Below the pieces are notes generated by a model that saw nothing but the letters and a program-made list of their open reading frames with translations, was not told the origin of the DNA and did not search any database. From Phyllobacterium myrsinacearum (GTDB taxonomy: Bacteria > Pseudomonadota > Alphaproteobacteria > Rhizobiales > Rhizobiaceae): 64,000 nucleotides of DNA. The position numbers and the translations under genes are program-made. Positions 42,704-51,939 of this stretch are shown here, piece by piece. The first letter of the stretch is position 1; every line of letters starts with the position of its first letter. Location of the stretch: positions 361,314 to 425,313 of the forward strand of contig NZ_JACGXN010000001.1 of NCBI RefSeq assembly GCF_014138285.1. Reading direction: 5' to 3'.

Positions 42704-44659
42704 TCAGTGGGCGTGCGCGGCATGGGCCGTGACAATGGCATCCGCTTCCTTGCCGTAAAGCTCCTCGAAGTGATCGAAGGCCTTGGAAAAACTGCCGATG
42801 CCCTGCGTAGCCGAGCGCAAGGCGCGCGCCAGCTCATCCAGTGAACTGCCGGGAATCATTGCCCGGAAAACATCCCAACCCTTGGTATTGTCGTCCCGGT
42901 CGAAACCAAGCACCTGCCCCTTGAAGGCGGAAACGATGGGCACGAGATTGCCTGAGTAGACTGACGGAATGTGAATCTCGATGCGGAAGACCGGCTGCAT
43001 CAACACGGCCGCCGCTTCCGAAAGTGCTTGCCGGACGCCCATTTTCGCCGCGGCCCGGAAGGCGAATTCCGAACTGTCGACCGAGTGATGCTGGCCATCA
43101 GTCAGCATGACGCCGACATCAATGACGGGAAGGCCCAGCGGTCCCCGTTCCATCGCCTCGCGCGAACCTGCTTCCACCGCAGGTATGTAATTGCGCGGTA
43201 CCGCCCCGCCCTTGACGGTTTCTGCGAAGGAGAAACCCTCGCCCCGTCCGTTGGGATGCACGCTCAGTTTCACGTCGGCAAACTGGCCGGCACCGCCCGT
43301 CTGCTTACGATGGCGGTAGTGAATCTCGGCCGGTTTGGAAATGGTTTCCCTGTAGACCGGGCTGGGCATACGATCACTGACATTGACGTGGAACACCTCG
43401 GACAGGGTTTTGCACAGATCACGCAGATGCACCGGCCCCTGGGCACTGACAAGCTGCGCCCCGGTGCCCTCTTCCTGCGCAACCCTGAGCCCGCGATCCG
43501 TTTCCACCAGTTTCGCCAATGTTTCAGAGAGTTTTGTCTCGTCCCGTTCGCTTTCGGGAACGAGGATACGCTCCAGCATCGGCGTTGGCGGCATCGTCCA
43601 TTCCGGCGCCGCTATAACGCCATCCAACGTCAACAGCGCAGGCACCGGCAGATGATCTGATTTGACCGTGCTGAAAACATCACCTGGTGCAGCGGTTCCT
43701 GACGCCGTGGGACGGCCGGTTCCAGGGTCCTGCACCGGCCCGAGACGTCCGCCGCCAAGCAAAGCCCCCTGCTTTAGGCCGTCTTTCAGAGCCCGGATCA
43801 GTACAGTCTTGCCGATATTCTGGCGGTGATAGGCGTGAAAGCTGATCGCCGCCAGTGCATTTTCCGGCGTGCTGCTGGCAGCGGCAAGACGCTTGCGCAG
43901 AGCGTCAACCGGCGGCGCTTCATGGCGCAGCGCCTTCATCAGCCGCAGTATGCCGTTGCTGTGGCTGGCTGCCCCGAGCAGGACCGGAATAATCTTGTTC
44001 TCTCGCAGAACACGCGATGAAATGGCAAAGACCGCATCGCTGGGCGGTTCACGATCTTCAATCAGTTCTTCCAGCAGCCAGTCATCGAATTCAGACAGAT
44101 GTTCCAACAGCTCGGCACGCGCCTCGTGTTCGCGCTCAAGCTCGCTTTCCGGTATTTCGATCAGGGCGGATGTCTGGCCCTCGCGATAGCGCCAGGCCCG
44201 TTCCGAAATCAGATCGCACGTGCCGACAACCTTGTCGCCCTCACGGATTGGTATCTGCCGCAGAACAAGGGAATGGCTGCAATAACCCTGCAGAGCCGCA
44301 ATCACATCCCGCACGCGGCCTCTCGGCTCATCGATGCGATTGACAAAGAGGATACATGGCGTTCCAGACGCTTCAATAACTTTGAGGTAAGGAGCGGCCA
44401 GCACCGCTTCTTCCGGGGCCGGAGAAACGCAAAGAATACAGGCGTCACTCGCCATAAGTGCATCTTGCGCATGGGCAAGGGCTTCATTTGCCCCCGGGGT
44501 ATCCAGCGCGCACCATATTTCTTTTCCGAAGGTGAATTCCGTCAGATTAAGCCCGTAGGGCGAGACCGACTTCTTTGGCGCGCCCTCCAGCGCGCCGAGT
44601 TTTTCCACGAGTGTGGATTTTCCGGTCTGCGAGGGTCCAAGTACCGTAAAGCAGCGCAT
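42704..44659 (-). CDS. Elongation factor G-like GTPase (EF-G paralog)
   Basis: 651 residues with all EF-G domains but shorter than true EF-G (about 695). The G domain has G1 GPSQTGKSTLVEKLG, G3 DTPGANEALAHAQDALMASD and G4 as NRID. The C-terminal domains carry HRKQTGGAGQFADVKLSVHP, KGGAVPRNYIPAVEAGSREA and EIHIPSVYSGNLV. The catalytic His of EF-G (DTPGH) is replaced by Ala and the effector loop is shortened, as in the EF-G-like family of alpha- and actinobacteria, whose role is unknown. GGGGAGGA precedes ATG 44659. Confidence 0.88.
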   Translation of the reverse strand: MRCFTVLGPSQTGKSTLVEKLGALEGAPKKSVSPYGLNLTEFTFGKEIWCALDTPGANEALAHAQDALMASDACILCVSPAPEEAVLAAPYLKVIEASGTPCILFVNRIDEPRGRVRDVIAALQGYCSHSLVLRQIPIREGDKVVGTCDLISERAWRYREGQTSALIEIPESELEREHEARAELLEHLSEFDDWLLEELIEDREPPSDAVFAISSRVLRENKIIPVLLGAASHSNGILRLMKALRHEAPPVDALRKRLAAASSTPENALAAISFHAYHRQNIGKTVLIRALKDGLKQGALLGGGRLGPVQDPGTGRPTASGTAAPGDVFSTVKSDHLPVPALLTLDGVIAAPEWTMPPTPMLERILVPESERDETKLSETLAKLVETDRGLRVAQEEGTGAQLVSAQGPVHLRDLCKTLSEVFHVNVSDRMPSPVYRETISKPAEIHYRHRKQTGGAGQFADVKLSVHPNGRGEGFSFAETVKGGAVPRNYIPAVEAGSREAMERGPLGLPVIDVGVMLTDGQHHSVDSSEFAFRAAAKMGVRQALSEAAAVLMQPVFRIEIHIPSVYSGNLVPIVSAFKGQVLGFDRDDNTKGWDVFRAMIPGSSLDELARALRSATQGIGSFSKAFDHFEELYGKEADAIVTAHAAHAH

Positions 44660-44775
44660 TCGCGTCCTCCCCTGCTACGATCAAAGTCTCGCAGACAGGA
44701 TGCCTCAACACGGCCAAAAGCGCCAGAGTGGCGATGTTTTTCTTGATCTGCCGGCACGTTTCCAGCAGCAGAAAA

Positions 44776-44807
44776 GAAACAGGCCGGATTTGCATCCGGC
44801 CTGTTTC
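44776..44807. terminator. Terminator of the cold shock gene
   Basis: Perfect 14-bp stem GAAACAGGCCGGAT / ATCCGGCCTGTTTC with a TTGC loop, 52 bp past the cold shock gene stop. Confidence 0.88.
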
Positions 44808-44859
44808 ATTCTGATCTGTCATCGTGGACCACCCGAGGGTGATCCCGCTGGCAACCGCT

Positions 44860-45069
44860 TTAAGCGGCGCTCAGCTGATCCGCTGACATTTTGCCCGACT
44901 TCTTGTCGCGCACCAGTTCGTAATTGATTTTCTGGCCGTCGTTGAGATCACGCAGACCTGCGCGTTCAACTGCAGAGATGTGTACGAATACATCTGCACC
45001 GCCATCTTCAGGCTGAATGAAGCCGAAGCCCTTTGTAGAATTAAACCATTTAACTGTGCCTGTGGCCAT
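44860..45069 (-). CDS. cspA: Cold shock domain protein (CspA family)
   Basis: 69 residues from ATG 45069 (GGAGG upstream in the leader): [20 protein letters not shown] with the RNP1 motif KGFGFI and RNP2 motif [10 protein letters not shown] single cold shock domain, an RNA chaperone binding single-stranded nucleic acid. The long gene-free leader (45070-45312) fits post-transcriptional control by temperature. An upstream in-frame ATG at 45117 would add 16 non-conserved residues. Confidence 0.95.
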   Translation of the reverse strand: MATGTVKWFNSTKGFGFIQPEDGGADVFVHISAVERAGLRDLNDGQKINYELVRDKKSGKMSADQLSAA

Positions 45070-45312
45070 AATGAACCTCCGTAGGGCAGATGTATCGAGA
45101 CGCCGCGCAAAGTGCACGACGCACCCTTGTAACGATTTTTTATAGAAGCCGTAAAGCCCATATACGTGAAAGTGTTAACGTGTCTTGCAACTGTTTTATT
45201 ACAATGGCACGCCAAGGCCCGATTTCGCAACCTTTGCCGGGGCCTGTGGCCTTGCGCTCGCGGTGCGTCCGGGCCATGAGTGGCCGCAATGTTTCGGTCG
45301 TCGGATAAACAC

Positions 45313-46521
45313 ATGCAGAGCAAACAAATCGCAATCATCGGTGGCGGACCCGCAGGCCTCATGGCTGCAGAGGTATTGTCCGCCGCTGGGCATGGTGTGA
45401 CAGTTTACGATGCAATGCCAACCGTCAGCCGCAAATTTCTGCTGGCGGGAAAATCCGGCCTGAACATCACCCATTCGGAAGACTACAGCCGTTTCGTCAA
45501 CCGTTTCGGCGCTGCGTCAGCCCGTTTGCGCCCGGCTCTTGATCGTTTTACCCCCGCGCACGTGCAAGACTGGGCCGCAGGGCTTGGCACCGAAACATTC
45601 ACGGGTTCATCCGGCCGGGTATTTCCGAGGGCAATGAAAGCCTCACCGCTGCTGCGCGCATGGTTGCGCCGGCTTGAAGCGCAGGGAGTGACCATTCTGA
45701 CCCGGCATCGCTGGACGGGCTTTGCGGGAAACGGCTTTACATTCGAAACACCTGACGGGACAAAAATCATTGAATGTGACGCGGCGCTGCTGGCGCTTGG
45801 CGGAGCCAGCTGGCCACGACTCGGGTCGGATGGAGCATGGTCCCAGCCGTTGAGCGAGAGCGGCGTCGAGGTCAACACGCTGCGTCCGGCCAATTGCGGT
45901 TTCGACGCGGACTGGGATGACAGTTTCAGGGAACGGTTTGCCGGTGAACCGGTGAAATCCGTGACTGCCACATCCGGTGCGGGTACGTTTTCCGGCGAGT
46001 TCGTCATCACGCAGACGGGGGTGGAGGGCAGCCTGATATACGCCCATGCGGCCAGCCTGCGTGATCAGATGGCAAGCGAGGGCAGCGCCGCACTCAAACT
46101 TGACCTTGCACCGGGACGAACGGTCGAGCGGTTGGCACGCGATCTGGCACGGCAGGACAGCAAGGCAAGTTTTGCCAACCGCCTGCGCAAGGGCGCGGGG
46201 ATCGACGGTGTGAAATCCGCCTTGCTGCGGCGCTTTGCGGAAGCGGCCGATCTCACCGATCCGGAGCGTCTTGCGATATGTATAAAGACGCTGCCACTCA
46301 CCCTGTTGCGCCCTCGCCCCATCGCGGAAGCCATTTCCTCGGCAGGTGGCGTTGCCTGGGATTCCGTCGACGATGGCTACATGCTGAAGGCGGTTCCCGG
46401 CGTTTTCGTCGCCGGGGAAATGCTGGATTGGGAGGCGCCTACCGGGGGCTATCTCCTCACAGCCTGCCTCGCTACCGGCCGAGCTGCGGCGGAAGGCATG
46501 GAAGCCTGGTTGAACCGGTAG
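45313..46521 (+). CDS. NAD(P)/FAD-dependent oxidoreductase, HI0933/TIGR03862-like flavoprotein
   Basis: 402 residues. The FAD-binding motif IAIIGGGPAGLMAAEVL is at the N-terminus, then the family block RKFLLAGKSGLNITHSEDYS, FTGSSGRVFPRAMKASPLLR and the C-terminal GEMLDWEAPTGGYLLTACLA. These match HI0933-type flavoproteins of unknown substrate. The start is ATG 45313; the longer frame from 45280 lacks a ribosome site. It is tail to tail with an MFS gene 27 bp away. Confidence 0.87.
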   Translation: MQSKQIAIIGGGPAGLMAAEVLSAAGHGVTVYDAMPTVSRKFLLAGKSGLNITHSEDYSRFVNRFGAASARLRPALDRFTPAHVQDWAAGLGTETFTGSSGRVFPRAMKASPLLRAWLRRLEAQGVTILTRHRWTGFAGNGFTFETPDGTKIIECDAALLALGGASWPRLGSDGAWSQPLSESGVEVNTLRPANCGFDADWDDSFRERFAGEPVKSVTATSGAGTFSGEFVITQTGVEGSLIYAHAASLRDQMASEGSAALKLDLAPGRTVERLARDLARQDSKASFANRLRKGAGIDGVKSALLRRFAEAADLTDPERLAICIKTLPLTLLRPRPIAEAISSAGGVAWDSVDDGYMLKAVPGVFVAGEMLDWEAPTGGYLLTACLATGRAAAEGMEAWLNR

Positions 46522-46548
46522 ACCGTTTTTCCGACCAAACTCCGGCTG

Positions 46549-47733
46549 TCAGCGCCCGATCTCGTTCGCCACCATCGAAGGGGCGCTCCCGAGCCAGGCA
46601 CGCCGCATGGCAAGCGCCAGCTCCGCCAACCCGCATATCAGGATCAAAAGCAAAAGTCCGCTCTTGCCCGCGTGGACCAGCATCCACCCGCCGAGCGATG
46701 GGAAGCCGAATATTCCGACAAAGTAAGACAGGACGAACCACGTCAGTGCAGCTGGGCGATGTTCGGCAGGTGAGTCATTGACCGCCTGAGTCTGAATGAT
46801 CGAGTAGACGAGCCCATAACCGATCCCGAGCAGAAGTGCGGCGAGCATGTGAAACACGGGACTCACCGGCACTGCAAACATGGCAATGATACCAAGGACC
46901 ATGATGAAAAGGAGGACTTGCGCGCTGGTTTCCCTGGGCGCCCGGTTAACCAGCGGTGCGAGCAGCCAGCGTGACAGGACCACCGTAACCGCATAAATGG
47001 CAAAGAACGTGCTTGCGTGTGCCGCCGTACCAGCCACCAGCGCGGTCTGAAATGTCAGGATGCCGGAAAAGACGCAGGCGCCAAGGGCAACCATGACAAT
47101 GGGATAAATCGCTGCCGTACGGCTGATGGCAGGAAAATCGCGTAGCCAGCGGCGCGATCCGCTGGCCGGGCGCACTGCCGCAGCCACCCGCTCGAATGCC
47201 GCAAGCAGGACCGCGGCAACAACGGCAATGCCGCCGACAATCAGGAATGTCGTGACTGTCGGGAAGTGCAGCGTGCGAATGGCGAAGTCGGCCAAAATGG
47301 GACTGCCGCCGATGCCCGCCATCTGGAATGCGCCAAACCGGTTGAACCAGAGCGCGCGATCCGCATCATTCGTTCTTTCAATAACCGCCATGGGCGCTGC
47401 AAGATAAAATGCGCCCCAGCCCAGACCGATAAGAAATCCGCCAACGGCGATCAGCGGCGTGATCGCCGTCAGCATCGTAAAGAAAACAAATCCCGCAGCG
47501 ACACTCAAAGCACCGCAGGCTGCCAGATTTGCAGCGCCTATCCGGCCGGAAAACCAGCCAACAAGCGGGACGCCGACGAATGTGCCAATCATCGCGGCCG
47601 CAAGTGCCAGCCCCGTATCGACTTCATTGCCGCCGAGCGTGTGGAAATAATCGTTGAGCAGAAATGTGGCGCCATAACCGGCAGCCGTCAACAAAGTGCC
47701 CAGAAACAGAAACATTGCAGTGGTGAGGCGCAT
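46549..47733 (-). CDS. Major facilitator superfamily transporter
   Basis: 394 residues with about twelve membrane helices, motif A-like loop VPLVGWFSGRIGAANLAACG after helix 2 and PLVNRAPRETS after helix 8. Substrate unknown. It is divergent from a MocR-type regulator gene, 105 bp apart, with paired GGTCCA motifs between, so it is probably the regulator's target. Confidence 0.87.
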   Translation of the reverse strand: MRLTTAMFLFLGTLLTAAGYGATFLLNDYFHTLGGNEVDTGLALAAAMIGTFVGVPLVGWFSGRIGAANLAACGALSVAAGFVFFTMLTAITPLIAVGGFLIGLGWGAFYLAAPMAVIERTNDADRALWFNRFGAFQMAGIGGSPILADFAIRTLHFPTVTTFLIVGGIAVVAAVLLAAFERVAAAVRPASGSRRWLRDFPAISRTAAIYPIVMVALGACVFSGILTFQTALVAGTAAHASTFFAIYAVTVVLSRWLLAPLVNRAPRETSAQVLLFIMVLGIIAMFAVPVSPVFHMLAALLLGIGYGLVYSIIQTQAVNDSPAEHRPAALTWFVLSYFVGIFGFPSLGGWMLVHAGKSGLLLLILICGLAELALAMRRAWLGSAPSMVANEIGR

Positions 47734-47796
47734 GGTTTTATCTCATATACGGAGGAAAAGTGGCTTTATAAAAACCGTAATCCCGCGTAAAATACA

Positions 47797-47824
47797 GGTC
47801 CACTTTACACTAACGAGATGGACC
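47797..47824. promoter_or_regulatory. GGTCCA inverted pair between MFS and MocR genes
   Basis: GGTCCA at 47797-47802 and its complement TGGACC at 47819-47824, 16 bases apart, both followed by AC. GGTCC/GGACC half-sites are common in MocR-family operators. It sits directly at the regulator start region. Confidence 0.5.
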
Positions 47825-47838
47825 ACTTGGGAGAAGAA

Positions 47839-49374
47839 ATGGCAGTTCCCCGTAAAGTGCGCCGGCGTGAAAGTCCGGTGCATTCATTCCAGCCGTTCAT
47901 TGACAGGACCAAGGCCTCCCCCGTGGTGCGCCAACTGTATCTGTCGCTTCGCAAGGCGATTCTGACCGGCCAGATACCTCCCGCGTCGCGCCTGCCTTCA
48001 ACGCGACTCGCCAGCATGGAATGGGAGCTTTCGCGCGGCGTGGTTGCGGAGGCTTATGACATCCTCATCACCGAGGGTTATGCGCACGGCGTACATGGCG
48101 CCGGTACATTCGTTGCAACCAGCATTCCCGCGCAGCACGAGAAGCCCGAAAAACCCCGGCAGCAGAAACAGGCGGAACGCACCATTTCCAGTGCGGCCCG
48201 GAACGCCCTTGCTTGTGCAGGCAGCTTTGATACCAGTACGCAGGTGCCATTCGTCACCGGGCGCGTGGTGCACGACGAACGAACGAGCGCCCTGCTTCGC
48301 AGGCTTTCGGCACGTCATCTGAATTTCAGCCGCGACCACTACCGCCATGTACAGGGCCAGGAAAACCTGCGCGAAGCCATCGTGGCCTACCTGACGGCTT
48401 CGCGCAGCGTCCGTTGCGATGCCAGCCAGATTTTCATCACCTCAGGCACACAACAGGCCATTGATCTGGTGGCTCGAACCCTGGTGACACCGGGTGACCG
48501 GATTTTGACGGAAGACCCGTGTTATCCCGGCGCGCGTCATGCATTCGCGCTGAATGGCGCTGAACTGGCCGGAGTAGAGGTCGACGAAAACGGCTTGCAG
48601 ACTTCGTTGCTGCCGCAGCTGTCCGACGGGGTCCGGGCGATTTATGTTACACCGTCCCATCAATATCCCGCAGGCGCGGCCATGTCGCTGCCGCGGCGTC
48701 TTGCGTTGCTCAATTGGGCGCGGGATAATCACAGCTGGATCATCGAGGACGATTACGACAGTGAGTTCCGTTATAATGGCCGACCGCTGGCATCACTTCA
48801 GGGGCTGGATGAAAATGATCGCGTCATTTATCTCGGCACGTTCAGCAAGGCGCTCCTGCCCAGTTTCCGTGTGGGCTATGCCGTTGTGCCGCGTGATCTC
48901 GTCCCGGCGTTTGCCGCCGTACGCCCCTTCCTTGACCGCTTCCCGCCTCCCTTCCAGCAAAGCGTCCTGGCTGATTTCCTGACGGAGGGCTATTTTTCCA
49001 GCCATCTGCGGCGCCTGCGGGAAAGCTACCGCAAATCGCGCGACCTGCTGGTTGCAACGCTGCAAGAGCAGGTTGCCGATCATCTGACGGTCACGCTCCC
49101 GCATCAGGGCATTCATCTTGTCGGCCGCAGCACCGGAACGTGGCAGGGAGACCATTTGGTTGCATCCGCCTGTGCGGCTCGTGGCGTCAAGGTGATGCCG
49201 GTTTCACCAATGCATGTTTCCACGAAGCCGCGCGACGGGCTGCTTCTGGGTTTTTCCGCGCTGACATCAGGCGAAGCGGAATCCGCCACGGCACGGCTGC
49301 GGGCAGCACTCGATGAGGTGGCTCGAACGGGTGCCGGCTCAATGCAGCCCTTGCAGAAGATGATCACGCCCTGA
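47839..49374 (+). CDS. MocR family regulator (GntR HTH fused to aminotransferase fold)
   Basis: 511 residues from ATG 47839 (GGGAG six bases upstream). The GntR winged helix is at about 30-95 (LYLSLRKAILTGQIPPASRL, then LPSTRLASMEWELSRGVVAE). A fold-type I aminotransferase domain follows with FITSGTQQAIDLVARTL, EDPCYPGARHAF, IIEDDYDSEFRYNG and the PLP Lys in YLGTFSKALLPSFRVGYAVV. It is the PdxR/GabR-like class, which senses PLP-linked metabolites. Divergent from an MFS gene. The ligand is unknown. Confidence 0.92.
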   Translation: MAVPRKVRRRESPVHSFQPFIDRTKASPVVRQLYLSLRKAILTGQIPPASRLPSTRLASMEWELSRGVVAEAYDILITEGYAHGVHGAGTFVATSIPAQHEKPEKPRQQKQAERTISSAARNALACAGSFDTSTQVPFVTGRVVHDERTSALLRRLSARHLNFSRDHYRHVQGQENLREAIVAYLTASRSVRCDASQIFITSGTQQAIDLVARTLVTPGDRILTEDPCYPGARHAFALNGAELAGVEVDENGLQTSLLPQLSDGVRAIYVTPSHQYPAGAAMSLPRRLALLNWARDNHSWIIEDDYDSEFRYNGRPLASLQGLDENDRVIYLGTFSKALLPSFRVGYAVVPRDLVPAFAAVRPFLDRFPPPFQQSVLADFLTEGYFSSHLRRLRESYRKSRDLLVATLQEQVADHLTVTLPHQGIHLVGRSTGTWQGDHLVASACAARGVKVMPVSPMHVSTKPRDGLLLGFSALTSGEAESATARLRAALDEVARTGAGSMQPLQKMITP

Positions 49375-49447
49375 GTCGTCGTTGGCTGCGACAGCCTGTC
49401 TTGCCACTGGCAGCGCACAGGGTCTGGATATCCGGATAAGTCGGCAA

Positions 49448-49609
49448 TCAGGCCCTGTTCAGGACGAGCAATTTCATCCGCATACGCCGACGTATGCGGC
49501 GCATGGTCGCCAACAGATGCGCCTGGGCAGGCTCGCTGCGCCCATACGCCTGAACAACAATCTTGCTTTTGTAATTTTGCGGATCGACGTAAGTAATCTT
49601 TGCTCGCAC
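49448..49609 (-). CDS. Small basic protein, 53 aa
   Basis: The GTG at 49609 is preceded by AGGAG nine bases upstream, and the frame runs 53 codons to TGA. The translation starts VRAKITYVDPQNYKSKIVVQ and ends in an Arg-rich helix (MRRIRRRMRMKLLVL). It is strongly basic and could bind RNA or DNA. A 7-bp inverted repeat (GCATACG/CGTATGC) lies inside the Arg-rich part. No family recognised. The good ribosome site and clean end make it a probable gene. Confidence 0.55.
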   Translation of the reverse strand: MRAKITYVDPQNYKSKIVVQAYGRSEPAQAHLLATMRRIRRRMRMKLLVLNRA

Positions 49610-49902
49610 AACAGTGGTCTCCTCACAGAGTCTTTTGACATTTTATGAGAGACGCTTCTTATGCTCTTTTCTGTTGAACTTTAGAATAGCTCTATTGAGA
49701 GTAACCTTAACGGCGTTTCTGAAAGTAAAACTTGAAGTAATTATATGCAAAATTTGGAGAGACCCGACGGCATCTGATATTTTGAAGGACAGACGACCAT
49801 CGAGTCTCGTGCTGGCCCCACGACAAACCAGCATCGCCATGTTGATGCTCAGACCTTGCCGGGTCAAATTACAAATCGGCAATGATGCCTTTAAGGCTCG
49901 AT
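49610..49902. other. AT-rich stretch between two small genes
   Basis: About 290 bp, AT-rich at 49620-49760, with overlapping weak frames on both strands (49643-49882 minus, 49614-49919 plus) that lack ribosome sites and family features. Probably the promoter of the basic 53-aa gene. Confidence 0.45.
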
Positions 49903-50019
49903 CTAGAGAAACAGTTTGAATGCAACCGGGATCGCAACGCCAATCATGAAGATTGCCAAAGCACAGGTGCGGCAGACAAAATCAGTCCAGATACTGTCGT
50001 TGTCGTTATCACTTAGCAT
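49903..50019 (-). CDS. Small single-pass membrane protein, 38 aa
   Basis: ATG 50019 with GAAGG upstream. The translation opens MLSDNDNDSIWTDFVCRTCA and ends with a hydrophobic helix (LAIFMIGVAIPVAFKLFL). The acidic head, CxxC-like Cys-Arg-Thr-Cys and a single membrane helix suggest a small regulatory or metal-binding membrane protein. No family recognised. Confidence 0.5.
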   Translation of the reverse strand: MLSDNDNDSIWTDFVCRTCALAIFMIGVAIPVAFKLFL

Positions 50020-50206
50020 GGGACCAGCCTTCAAATTCAACGAGGGTTAAATGCCCTCCAAGCCCCCAAGGATAAGCTTGCATGCTTAACGACGCGTAAA
50101 TGCGGCTTCAGACGTCCGGCCAAAGAACCGGCAAGGCAAAAGCTCCCCGATCCAACGAATAAGGCCCATAGCCGTATTTGCGTTGCAGTCTCAAGATGCG
50201 AACGCT

Positions 50207-50602
50207 CTATCCGCGGGCTTTGTCGACGCTCCAGCTTCCTGGGCCTGCAGCAGCCAGATAGAGGAAGACAAAGCAGAACAGCACGGCGCTTTCGCCGTGG
50301 TTGATAATCGGGAAAAAGCCCTGCGGCGCATGGGCCATCCAATAGGCCACCGCCATCTCGCCCGAAAGCAGGAACGCCACAGGCCGCGTGAAAAGACCCA
50401 ATGCGAGAAGTATGCCGCCGACAAGCTCAAGGATAGCTGCGACGCCGATCAGTGACATCAGATTGGGGCTCGGGTCCATCGCCATGGGATAGCCGAACAG
50501 TTTTGAGGTGCCATGCGCCACAAACAGCAACGCCGTAATGATGCGGAGGACCGACAACAGCCGCGGCGCCCACACCGTTTCAAGTTCAACTCGAGAGATC
50601 AT
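50207..50602 (-). CDS. DoxX family membrane protein
   Basis: 131 residues with four membrane helices and the DoxX pattern: LLSVLRIITALLFVAHGTSK, then LIGVAAILELVGGILLALGL and AFLLSGEMAVAYWMAHAPQG. It ends shortly after FCFVFLYLAAAGPGSWSVD. DoxX-like proteins are linked to quinone or sulfur redox and stress in the inner membrane. The function of this branch is not proven. Single gene. Confidence 0.9.
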   Translation of the reverse strand: MISRVELETVWAPRLLSVLRIITALLFVAHGTSKLFGYPMAMDPSPNLMSLIGVAAILELVGGILLALGLFTRPVAFLLSGEMAVAYWMAHAPQGFFPIINHGESAVLFCFVFLYLAAAGPGSWSVDKARG

Positions 50603-51029
50603 GTTGCCTCGCTAAGAACGTTGGAGGCTAGAGAATGTCTGGCTTCACTGTGAAACGCAATGCCAACCGGCCGACGGCGCGCGCAATCAACGCGCCGTCC
50701 ACACACATCTTATGCGTTGAATACAGAAGCTGTGAGGCTCGACACCGGCCATTGCATGTCACTACCATGGAGAGCACCGAGCCTCTGCTGACAGTATACG
50801 ATCCGGGGCACTTTCGTCTTTGGGGGACCAGGTATCAACAGATCGCTCACTTACCATCAGCATGCTTACATTTATCCTGCAGGCTATCCTGTCAACGAAA
50901 TAGCGTAATATACCCAGAAATGTCCGGTAAATATCCTGTGACTTTATCCGGGAAATGTATGTACGAAGAACATATGTTCAAGAGCTTGAAACCCTGTGCA
51001 TTTGCCATGATTTTTGAGTGCCCGTACCC
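50603..51029. other. Gene-free stretch between DoxX and SDR genes
   Basis: 427 bp. A plus-strand frame (50635-51111) runs into the SDR gene on the other strand and shows no family feature. Bases 50860-50960 are AT-rich with imperfect TCCGGTAAAT / TTTATCCGG symmetry. I see no gene. Confidence 0.5.
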
Positions 51030-51794
51030 CTACGTGCGGTTAATGGATACGCCGCCATCCACCAGCATGGCCGAACCAGTGGTAAAGCTTGAGGCTTCCG
51101 AGGCAAGATAAAGCGCGGAACGGGCGATTTCGATCGGCTGGGCTCGGCGCTTCAAGGCATGCATGCCGTCAACAAAGGCACGTTTTTCCGGCGTGTCCAC
51201 CCACGCCTCCGCCAGCGGAGTAGCCGTCCCGCCCGGCAGCAGGGCATTGACGCGGATACCCTGCGGACCAAACTCCACTGCCAGCGCCTGCATCAAGCCG
51301 ATAAGGCCAGCCTTGCTGGCTGCGTAGGCGGCGGTCCCGGGCATACCCGCGGTGTACCCCACGAATGTCGACGTAAAGATCAACGAGCCGCCGCCACGCC
51401 TTTGCATGGCCGGTAGCTGGTATTTTGCCCCAAGGAAAGCCGCCGTCAGGTTGACATCGAGGGTCCGCTGCCAGCCGGCAAGCGAAACATCGGGCGTTGG
51501 ACCCATCTCGCCATTGGTGCCGGCATTGTTGAAAGCAATATCCAGCCCGCCGAACTTCTCTTCGGCCAAATCCACCAAAGCCTTGGCATAGGTCTCCTCG
51601 CTGACATCACCAGCCAGCGCGATAGCCTTGCCGCCATCCAAGGTGATCTCCGCTACAAGTTTATCCAATTCCTCCCCGCGGCGCGCCGCGACAACAACGC
51701 TTGCACCCTCGCGGGCAAACAGTTTGGCCGTTTCATAGCCAATACCCGAACTTGCACCGGTGACGATGGCGGTTTTCCCGATCAGACTGTTCAT
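51030..51794 (-). CDS. Short-chain dehydrogenase/reductase (SDR)
   Basis: 254 residues, classical SDR: cofactor motif KTAIVTGASSGIGYETAKLF, NNAGTNGEMG after strand 4, catalytic Ser in LIFTSTFVGYTAGMPG, and the active-site pair in AAYAASKAGLIGLMQ (Tyr, Lys). The C-terminal TTGSAMLVDGGVSINRT is typical. The Arg after strand 2 (AARRGEELDKL) suggests NADP(H). The substrate is unknown. It is divergent from the GNAT gene. Confidence 0.92.
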   Translation of the reverse strand: MNSLIGKTAIVTGASSGIGYETAKLFAREGASVVVAARRGEELDKLVAEITLDGGKAIALAGDVSEETYAKALVDLAEEKFGGLDIAFNNAGTNGEMGPTPDVSLAGWQRTLDVNLTAAFLGAKYQLPAMQRRGGGSLIFTSTFVGYTAGMPGTAAYAASKAGLIGLMQALAVEFGPQGIRVNALLPGGTATPLAEAWVDTPEKRAFVDGMHALKRRAQPIEIARSALYLASEASSFTTGSAMLVDGGVSINRT

Positions 51795-51939
51795 TTTTCT
51801 GCCTCTCGAATCTCATAGGGCGGACATGCCGATGGGCATCCGCGAGACCATTGATGGTCACAGTTGCTGCGGCGCGCCCACCCGAAACCTGCAGCGGCCA
51901 ATGCTTGACGGCATCAGGCATCACTTCCATAATCACGAC

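Noticed and set aside
50635-51111. 158-codon plus-strand frame before the SDR gene
   Set aside because: It runs into the SDR coding region on the opposite strand and has no motif or consistent codon use.
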